In this document: positions 57,366-64,000 of the stretch, one piece after another | How the letters are laid out: each line of letters opens with the position of its first letter | How positions within the stretch are numbered: the stretch's first letter is position 1 | Assembly: GCF_900128495.1 (NCBI RefSeq) | Contig: NZ_LT635801.1 | Location: 1,499,997-1,563,996, forward strand | Length of the DNA: 64,000 nucleotides | Direction: 5' to 3' | Source: Bacteroides ilei | Lineage (GTDB): Bacteria > Bacteroidota > Bacteroidia > Bacteroidales > Bacteroidaceae | Made by a program: the position numbers and the translations under genes | Notes under the pieces: generated by a model | What the model was told of the DNA's origin: nothing | Seen by the model: the letters and a program-made list of their open reading frames with translations, nothing else | Databases searched by the model: none

Positions 57366-59075
57366 TCAGAATCCTTCGTATCCAGGATTTTGTTCGATAT
57401 TTCCAAATATGTTTTTTTCTATTTCACTGTAAGGTATTGGTAACAGGTTCTGATAATCACCTACATTGTAGCCGTAAGGATTATATTTTTGAGATCTTTC
57501 GACAACTTTACCAAGACGGCACAATGTCGGTAAGCGGAAATCTTCAAAGTATAATTCTCTTAATTGTTCGTCCAGTATGAAATCCAGATTGACATCGGCT
57601 TCTGTAATTTCAGTAGCGTTGGCACGGATTCTGATTTCATTTAAATCGTCTTTAGCTTTACTTAATTCTCCTTTTCCTAAATATGCTTCGGCTCTTAATA
57701 AATAAGTTCCTGCCAAACGATACATGTATTCATCTTTCATTGATGTATTTGCGCTCAAGCTACCCCATTGATAGACAATACCATGTTCTCCAAGGTCGGT
57801 GATGACATAGGAGCCGTCCGGATTTTTTGCGTAATTGTCGTCGGGTAAACCGCCGATACGACTGAACTTCATGATGAAGGGATAGAAATTTCTCATTTTT
57901 TGATCATTACTTAATTTGTCATACCATCCGTCAGCTACCATCCATTGGTTATATCCTTTTGCTTCTTTGTTTTCTATTTTATAATCCCGGACAATCATGT
58001 AGCTGGAATTCCGGATATCTCCTTCTGTCCAGATTTCATTTAGGAAATGATCGGTTGGTCGGATACATCCAATACCTCTACCACCTTTTTCTTCTGTCAA
58101 AGTGGGAAAGGCGGCTACTTGTTTATTGGGATCCTCTGCAGATTCGACTTGTAGTCCGGCATAGAAAGGTAAGAGCCAGCGTGGCATTTCGTTGCTATAA
58201 GATGAACCAGCATTCTTATATTCATATTGTAGAGCCCAAATTGTTTCAGTATTACCGCTGGAGCGGTTTTGATTGTCAACTTGGAACAAGTCCCAATATA
58301 CATCTTTTCCTGGTTCGTCTTTTCTGGAGCCAAAACGTTCTTTCATCAGTCCCATAGCCGGATTTTCTATGACATCAGAAGCTGTTTCTATGGCTTTGTC
58401 ATAGTCTTTTAATGAAATATATACTTCAGTCAATAAATGTTGTGCTGCCTGTATGTTGATTTCACCGTCTTTGGCTTTTGTAATGTCATTTAATAAGGTT
58501 ATTGCTTCTTCCAGATCTTTCCGTGCTTGGTCATAAACTTCTTGACGATTTGATTGAACATAGTCTCTCCGGGGTGTTTCTGCTTCTTCGGTAACAATGG
58601 GTACGTTTCCGAACAGGTTAGCCAGGAAATTGTAGAAATAGGCTCGGAAGAATAATGCTTGTCCTTTTATTATTTTTTTGTCATCTGTACCTACTTGATT
58701 GTCCATATCAATACGGTGGATAATTGTATTGGCATTGGCAATTACAGAATAGGCTGGATTCCAATATTCTCCTGAAACGTATGTGTATGGAGTAAAGAAC
58801 GTTTTAAAATTGTTGAATTTGTTATCTGGATCGGTCGCTCCATATCCAATATCGCCACACCACATTGCTACATGTTGGTCTCCCAATTTCCAATGCATTT
58901 CCCGGACTTCATCATAGAGAAAATTTAATGCCTGTTGGAATTGTGCCGTTGTTTGGTAAGAATTGGCTGGGGTATAGAAATCATAAGGAGTTTCTTCCAA
59001 CCATTTGCTTTCATTACAGGATGTTCCTGCGTATGTCATAGCAAAGGCGATAAAAATGTATTTAATGTTTTTCAT
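57366..59075 (-). CDS. SusD/RagB-family glycan-binding lipoprotein
   Basis: This 569-residue lipoprotein has a signal and lipobox (GTSC, near residue 19), SusD-like N-terminal ESKWLEETPYDFYTPANSY, TPR-like helices and the C-terminal LDEQLRELYFEDFRLPTLCR motif. It should bind the glycan at the surface with its SusC partner, which starts upstream and ends 11 bases before it. It is longer than the left-arm SusD, and the two are not close copies. Confidence 0.93.
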   Translation of the reverse strand: MKNIKYIFIAFAMTYAGTSCNESKWLEETPYDFYTPANSYQTTAQFQQALNFLYDEVREMHWKLGDQHVAMWCGDIGYGATDPDNKFNNFKTFFTPYTYVSGEYWNPAYSVIANANTIIHRIDMDNQVGTDDKKIIKGQALFFRAYFYNFLANLFGNVPIVTEEAETPRRDYVQSNRQEVYDQARKDLEEAITLLNDITKAKDGEINIQAAQHLLTEVYISLKDYDKAIETASDVIENPAMGLMKERFGSRKDEPGKDVYWDLFQVDNQNRSSGNTETIWALQYEYKNAGSSYSNEMPRWLLPFYAGLQVESAEDPNKQVAAFPTLTEEKGGRGIGCIRPTDHFLNEIWTEGDIRNSSYMIVRDYKIENKEAKGYNQWMVADGWYDKLSNDQKMRNFYPFIMKFSRIGGLPDDNYAKNPDGSYVITDLGEHGIVYQWGSLSANTSMKDEYMYRLAGTYLLRAEAYLGKGELSKAKDDLNEIRIRANATEITEADVNLDFILDEQLRELYFEDFRLPTLCRLGKVVERSQKYNPYGYNVGDYQNLLPIPYSEIEKNIFGNIEQNPGYEGF

Positions 59076-59086
59076 ATGATTGCGTA

Positions 59087-60787
59087 TTAAAATTCAAAAT
59101 TTAATCCTAGCGTATAACTTTTCATAGTCGGATAACCGTCCAGATCATAGGTAACTCCTTGTCCTGCTTCCGGATCCCATCCATCCCAATTGGTTATCGT
59201 AAATAAATTGGATGCACTGACAAATACTTTGGCGCGATTTACATGGATTTTTTTCAGGAATCTTTGAGGTACATTATATGCCAGTGACAATTCTTGGAGC
59301 CGGATAAAGCTGCGTGACACATAAGGAGAAAAGCCTTCCCCTAGAGATGCTGTATAAAAGCCTAACTGTCGGTATTTGGCATTCGGATTTTCTGGAGTCC
59401 AATAATCAAATTTCATGAAACTGTTACTTTTTAAGTGGTCAGGAATACTTAAATCAGCCAAAGGTTGTCCTAAATAGTGATTTTTTCCGCCCTGTACGGA
59501 ATTAATGAAGATATTTAGTTCAAAATCTTTATATCTGAAATTATTCTGTATACTGAAGCGATATAAGGGATCTTCGCAACCGATTATTTTTCTGTCTTTT
59601 TCTGCGGTATAGCTTCCATCTTGGTTTATATCTTCAATTTTGTACGTCCCATAAGTAAAACCATTGGGGATTATGCCATTTAGATAATCTTCCATTTGCC
59701 ACATGCCGATGATATTGTAATCGTAGATTGTATTCAAGGGCTGGTTGATAAATATGTTGCTCGCTATAAGGTCATCTTCTTTGCCATCTCCGTTTGCATC
59801 AATTCCTAGAATGGTTTTTACTTTATTTCTGTTCAATGAAAAATTTGCAGTGATGCTCCATTCAAAGTCTTTGTTGGTAACAGGAATTCCTGTAATACTG
59901 AATTCATGCCCCATATTTTGAAGTTTACCGATATTGGTCGGTACACTATTGGTAACCATTCCATTGATGTTCGGGATTTCAATATCATATAGCAGATCGG
60001 TTGTATTTGAGACATAATATTCGTAATTACCGAATAAACGTCCGTTTAAGACACTGAAATCCATACCTATATTGACTGATTTTGTTGTTTCCCATTTCAA
60101 ATCTGGATTAGGTAAAGTTTTCATCAGTTGCATTAATCCGGCTGTACCTCCATCGCCGAATACATATCCGGTACTGCTTGTTTCAAAGTTGTTCGTATTT
60201 TGCATTTGAGCCATAGTGGCATAACGTCCGCTAGTACGGTTACCGCTAGTTCCGTATGAAAGGCGTAGTTTTAAATTGTCTATCCATTTTAGGTTATTTT
60301 TTATAAAATTTTCTTCACTTAATCTCCATGCTCCTGCTATTGATGGAAAATAACCGAACTTATTCCCCTCGCTGAATCCAGAGAAACCGTCACGACGTAT
60401 TGTACCGGTAAAAATATATCGGTCATTGAACGTATATACTAGTCGCAGCATGTTGTATAGGCTGGTTTCTTTCCATGCATTGGACGAGATGGTATTCAGG
60501 TCGGCTTGCCCCATACCCATATTGTTGTATCCTAACGTCTTGTCATTGAAAGTATTTGCTATAGCATCGGTTGCTTCATAGGTACGTTTTTCAACACCAT
60601 ATACGAATGTTGCATTGACAGAATGTTTACCAAAGCGGTTCTGGTAGGTAAGTATGTTGTCCAATGTCCATTCATTTTGGTTTGTATGTTTTTTTTCGGC
60701 TTGTCCCAACAGTGTGTTGGCATATGGGTCAAAAGCATAGTAGTGATATATGGTCCAGTTGTTGGCGTAGTTGATTCGATAACTCAA
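59087..60787 (-). CDS. SusC-family transporter, C-terminal fragment (after frameshift)
   Basis: The 566 residues from the TTG at 60787 are the barrel part of a SusC protein, ending in the terminal aromatic of MKSYTLGLNFEF, and the frame is open up to 60871. There is no signal peptide, so it would not be exported alone. Joined to the preceding fragment by removing one base from the T6 run at 60868-60873 (A6 on the coding strand), it gives a normal SusC of about 1024 residues. The fragment includes RYNLSGNVYADVTIPW right after the break, as in intact homologues. Confidence 0.88.
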   Translation of the reverse strand: MSYRINYANNWTIYHYYAFDPYANTLLGQAEKKHTNQNEWTLDNILTYQNRFGKHSVNATFVYGVEKRTYEATDAIANTFNDKTLGYNNMGMGQADLNTISSNAWKETSLYNMLRLVYTFNDRYIFTGTIRRDGFSGFSEGNKFGYFPSIAGAWRLSEENFIKNNLKWIDNLKLRLSYGTSGNRTSGRYATMAQMQNTNNFETSSTGYVFGDGGTAGLMQLMKTLPNPDLKWETTKSVNIGMDFSVLNGRLFGNYEYYVSNTTDLLYDIEIPNINGMVTNSVPTNIGKLQNMGHEFSITGIPVTNKDFEWSITANFSLNRNKVKTILGIDANGDGKEDDLIASNIFINQPLNTIYDYNIIGMWQMEDYLNGIIPNGFTYGTYKIEDINQDGSYTAEKDRKIIGCEDPLYRFSIQNNFRYKDFELNIFINSVQGGKNHYLGQPLADLSIPDHLKSNSFMKFDYWTPENPNAKYRQLGFYTASLGEGFSPYVSRSFIRLQELSLAYNVPQRFLKKIHVNRAKVFVSASNLFTITNWDGWDPEAGQGVTYDLDGYPTMKSYTLGLNFEF

Positions 60788-60860
60788 ACCTTTAATCCAT
60801 GGAATAGTTACATCAGCATATACATTACCTGAGAGGTTGTAGCGTATATCTTTATTAGGG

Positions 60861-62159
60861 TCATGTATTTTTTAATAAAGGGTTGATTGTACCGGTAATC
60901 GGGTTTGTTTTTAAGGTGACACCATCGTCTTCATAGGGTGTTGTACAGGCTGGGATACTGAAAAGATTACCGAATGATGTGTTTTCACCAGAAAAATTAC
61001 TGACATTGAAATAGGAAGATGTTCCAATTTTCAGCCAATCGGTAATTTTACTGTCTAAATTGATACGTACATTATAACGTTTGTATGTATCATTGATGAC
61101 AAGATTTTTCTGGTCTGTAAATCCAAATGAGATGAAGTAACTATTCATTTCAGTTTTACCACGGACACTGACATTGTGATTTTGGATATATGGTACATCT
61201 TCTGTAAGTAAATTCCACCAATCTGTATTTAGCCCTTCATTATATCCTTTAATTACAGCCTCGTCTTTAAAGTAGTCTGTAGGATTAAAATCGGGGTTTC
61301 GTTGGGATAGATCATTACCCATTCTACTGTTTTCCAGCATAATGTCTGCAATTTGTGTCGCAAATCCTTCTCGATCCAGTCGTTTCATGTCATTATTGAT
61401 AAGTCCTTGCAATGTAAATGTACCGTTATATTCAAATATTGGTTTTGAATAGTTCTTGGCCGTTTTTGTGGTAATCATTAAAACTCCATTTGCAGCTTGA
61501 GAGCCATAGATTGCAGTACTACTTGCGTCTTTTAAAACATCAATGGATTCAATATCGCTGGGATTTATGTCTGAAATGTTTCCACGGTAAATGACACCGT
61601 CCAATACGACTAACGGTTCTGTTGATCCGGATATAGAATTACGTCCGCGAATTGATACAGTAGGAGAATCTCCGGCTTTGGTTGCGACTCCTATGTTTAA
61701 TCCAGGAACAACACCTTTCAGTCCTTGAAGGACGTTTACATTCGGTGATTTTTCTAAAGCACTCATATCAGCTCTGGTTACGGCACCAGTCAGGTCGCTT
61801 TTTTTTGCTGTACCATAGCCAATGACGATAACTTCATCCAGATTTTGTGTATCTTCTTTTAATATGATGTTGAGAGTCGTTTGATTTCCGACAATCACTT
61901 CTTGAGACACATATCCTAAGAAAGAAAAAACAAGTACCGCATTTTTGTCGGGAACGGTGAGAGTAAAATTTCCATCTAGATCTGTAACTGTACCATTGGT
62001 TGTTCCTTTTTGTAAGACATTGGCACCTATGATGCCTTCGCCTGTAGAGTCTTTTACAATACCGTTAATGGTTATTGATTGGGCTAATGCTCCAAAGGAA
62101 TAAGTCAGAAGGATAACAAATAGTATCCAAGACTTGGGGTGATAAATAGCATTTTTCAT
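60861..62159 (-). CDS. SusC-family transporter, N-terminal fragment (frameshifted)
   Basis: These 432 residues hold a signal peptide, a carboxypeptidase-D-like domain (NGIVKDSTGEGIIGANVL), the TonB-box-type LDEVIVIGYGTAKKSDL and the plug domain, then stop after NPLLKNT. Deleting one A of the six-A run here restores NPLLKIHDP and joins the next fragment. A +1 shift is needed; a -1 shift leads to a stop within 20 codons. It may be a sequencing error, a real recent mutation or a slippery run that allows some full-length protein. Confidence 0.9.
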   Translation of the reverse strand: MKNAIYHPKSWILFVILLTYSFGALAQSITINGIVKDSTGEGIIGANVLQKGTTNGTVTDLDGNFTLTVPDKNAVLVFSFLGYVSQEVIVGNQTTLNIILKEDTQNLDEVIVIGYGTAKKSDLTGAVTRADMSALEKSPNVNVLQGLKGVVPGLNIGVATKAGDSPTVSIRGRNSISGSTEPLVVLDGVIYRGNISDINPSDIESIDVLKDASSTAIYGSQAANGVLMITTKTAKNYSKPIFEYNGTFTLQGLINNDMKRLDREGFATQIADIMLENSRMGNDLSQRNPDFNPTDYFKDEAVIKGYNEGLNTDWWNLLTEDVPYIQNHNVSVRGKTEMNSYFISFGFTDQKNLVINDTYKRYNVRINLDSKITDWLKIGTSSYFNVSNFSGENTSFGNLFSIPACTTPYEDDGVTLKTNPITGTINPLLKNT

Positions 62160-62219
62160 AATTAGTTAAAGTTTACGATTTGGTTTTGCGAAAATAACCA
62201 GAATATGAAAAATGATATT

Positions 62220-62269
62220 CGTGTCCCTGTTTCAAACCATGTAGTTATGTGTTACGTGTTTGTTTCAAA
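62220..62269. promoter_or_regulatory. Direct repeats in the regulator-SusC gap, candidate HTCS operator
   Basis: TGTTTCAAA occurs at 62228-62236 and 62261-62269, 33 bases apart (three helical turns), each preceded by CGTGT (62220-62224 and 62255-62259). The pair lies between the hybrid regulator and SusC, as expected for a site bound by the AraC-type domain of that regulator. Confidence 0.5.
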
Positions 62270-62274
62270 ATACT

Positions 62275-64000
62275 CTATTTTTTGTTACATACCTGTTCAC
62301 GGTATTCTGTAGGGGAGCATCCGTATGCTTTTTTGAATGTAGAAGAAAATAGAATAGGGTTTGAAAAACCTACAGCGTAGGCAATCTGCGAAATGGTTAT
62401 ATCATTTTCTTTTAATAAAACAGTTGCTTGTTTTAAACGGAGATTACGAATAAATTCACTGGCGGATAAGCCTAATAATTCTTTAAGCTTTCTATGGAGC
62501 TGTACTCGGCTAATCCCCACATTCTCGGCTAATATTTCTACTGTGAAATTAGGGTTTGACAGATTTGTATTAATGGTTTTTACCAATCGTTCCATTAATT
62601 GTTCATCGTGAGATTTTATAACAATTTGTTGGATTCCTTTGTCTATATTTTGTCCTAGTCCGTATTTCCCTTTCAGAAGTATATGCTTATCTATTAGATT
62701 TGAACAGAGTGAAATTAATTCTTCTATTTTGAAGGGTTTGGATAAAAATGCGTCTGCCCCGTTGGTCCAAGCCTTGATCCTATTTTCTGCTTCAGCCTGT
62801 GATGTAAGAAGGATTACTGGAATATGGTTGATTTCGGTATTGTTTTTTATCTTTTCTAAGAGCTCAAATCCGTTCATACCTGGCATGACAATATCTGAAA
62901 TGATAAGATCGAACGGTTGCGACAATGCTATTTGCAGGGCGTCTTGACCTGTATTGCAGATTGTTATATTATAGATTGAGTAGAGTTCTTCTTGTATATA
63001 TTTACAAAGATTTAGATCATCATCTACTAATAATATACGATTTCTCAATTGCTTTCTTATTTCAGCCTTTTTTGTACTATCTTCCCGTTCCGGATTTTCA
63101 TTTAAGTGGATTGTGGGTTCATAAGGTTGAGGGTCTTTTTCTATTTCGTCTTCTTTAAAGGATTTTTTGTCTGATGGAATATGTATAATGAAACAGCTAC
63201 CTTGTCTGTCAGTCCGATTTTCAGCCTTTATATTTCCATGATGTAATTCTACCAACATTTTTGCTAGGTTCAGTCCTATTCCGAACCCAGGTGTCGTATT
63301 GGAATGAGAAGTGGATTGATAGAAACGATCAAATATTTTATTCAAGTCTTTAGGGCCAATTCCGGTCCCTGTATCTTTTACATAAATGGAAATATAATGG
63401 TTTGTGTTGTTTTTATCTTGTTTTTCAGTAGTATTGATTATAATTTCTATATTTCCTCCGTCGGCTGTATATTTGAATGCATTAGTCAAGAGATTTATGA
63501 TGATTTTATCGAAGTTTTTTGGATCAATCCATACAGGTAATTCTTCTATATTGTGGATAAAGTTAAATTGAATATTTCTTTTTTTTGCTTGATATTCAAA
63601 AATATCACATATGTTTTGTATAAAAGAGATTAGATTGATCTCTTGGCAGGCTATTTTCATTTGGCCTTTATCTATTCGGCGTATATCAAGCAGTTGGTCT
63701 ATCAGATTCATGATTCTTCGTGCATTCTGTTCCATAATCTGTATGTCTTTACGTATTTTGGAATCAGTTACCTGATGTAGTATTTCATTTAACGGGCTGA
63801 TAATAAGAGTAAGAGGAGAACGGATTTCATGAGCTATGTTGATGAAGAAACGCAACTTTTCTTCATTTGCTTCTTCTTTACGTTTCTGATCTTTTCTATA
63901 AAAGTAATAGTAAACAATAAATATGATTAGAGATATTCCTGAAAGGTAATATAAGATAAAAGCCCATTGCGTCTGATACCAAGGGGGAGTAATATAGAGA
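62275..64000 (-). CDS. Hybrid two-component system regulator (5' end outside window)
   Basis: The frame is open to the window edge (575 codons). From the window side: the end of a periplasmic sensor (PPWYQTQWAF), a membrane helix (LSGISLIIFIVYYY), a histidine kinase with HEIRSPLTL (phosphoacceptor His) and an ATP-binding domain with GTGIGPKDLNKIFDRF, a receiver domain with LIISDIVMPGMNGFELLEKI, and an AraC-type DNA-binding domain ending in GCSPTEYREQ. It senses a glycan in the periplasm and activates the right utilization locus. The Met near 63855 is a mid-protein TTG and not the start. Confidence 0.95.
   Translation of the reverse strand, partial: LYITPPWYQTQWAFILYYLSGISLIIFIVYYYFYRKDQKRKEEANEEKLRFFINIAHEIRSPLTLIISPLNEILHQVTDSKIRKDIQIMEQNARRIMNLIDQLLDIRRIDKGQMKIACQEINLISFIQNICDIFEYQAKKRNIQFNFIHNIEELPVWIDPKNFDKIIINLLTNAFKYTADGGNIEIIINTTEKQDKNNTNHYISIYVKDTGTGIGPKDLNKIFDRFYQSTSHSNTTPGFGIGLNLAKMLVELHHGNIKAENRTDRQGSCFIIHIPSDKKSFKEDEIEKDPQPYEPTIHLNENPEREDSTKKAEIRKQLRNRILLVDDDLNLCKYIQEELYSIYNITICNTGQDALQIALSQPFDLIISDIVMPGMNGFELLEKIKNNTEINHIPVILLTSQAEAENRIKAWTNGADAFLSKPFKIEELISLCSNLIDKHILLKGKYGLGQNIDKGIQQIVIKSHDEQLMERLVKTINTNLSNPNFTVEILAENVGISRVQLHRKLKELLGLSASEFIRNLRLKQATVLLKENDITISQIAYAVGFSNPILFSSTFKKAYGCSPTEYREQVCNKK

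Noticed and set aside
60861..60880. Programmed -1 frameshift at A AAA AAT in SusC
   Set aside because: The heptamer is present, but a -1 shift reaches a stop within about 20 codons; a +1 shift is needed to join the fragments.

Overview
The window is chromosomal DNA of a gut Bacteroidales species, most likely Bacteroides or Phocaeicola (Bacteroidaceae). The reasons are two SusC/SusD pairs with glycoside hydrolases, a hybrid two-component regulator, an L-arabinose operon with a Nudix-type AraR, Bacteroidales promoters (TTTG or TTG, about 20 bases, then TAnnTTTG), and little use of Shine-Dalgarno sequences. The species was not determined.

Left arm (1-12.3 kb): a polysaccharide utilization locus read on the minus strand. 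A membrane-spanning TPR/LuxR-type regulator is followed by SusC, SusD, a split LysO-like transporter pair, a LacZ-type GH2 enzyme and a GH63-like lipoprotein cut by the window edge. Next (12.35-20.2 kb) is an arabinose operon, also minus: exported aldose 1-epimerase, Na+/sugar symporter, AraR, AraD, AraA and a ribulokinase. It ends in a strong terminator, and paired operator-like palindromes lie upstream of its first gene. Sugar would be released outside, brought into the right anomeric form by the epimerase, imported by the symporter and converted to D-xylulose 5-phosphate.

Centre (20.2-52.3 kb): conserved housekeeping genes on both strands. These include a YihY-type membrane protein, RNase P RNA, a Do/DegP protease, an EamA transporter, a radical-SAM DNA-metabolism protein, an Nramp metal transporter, three MATE exporters, PanB, EttA, PyrH, BirA, YraN, TadA, the Psd-PssA phosphatidylethanolamine operon, DnaE, thioredoxin, an ECF sigma/anti-sigma cassette with two exported proteins, TsaE with an Imm17-like protein, a metal ABC permease and AroA.

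Right arm (52.4-64 kb): an AraC regulator divergent from a Bcr/CflA-type drug exporter, then a second utilization locus that looks more AT-rich. It holds a GH2 enzyme, SusD, a SusC split by a single-base frameshift in a six-A run, and a hybrid two-component regulator that runs off the window.

The least explained signal is a pair of intergenic arrays of about five 21-22-base units (23861-23964 and 39745-39859). They share a TTCTTT...GAAA mini-hairpin design, and each sits between two convergent genes. No rRNA, tRNA, CRISPR array, prophage or insertion sequence was seen.
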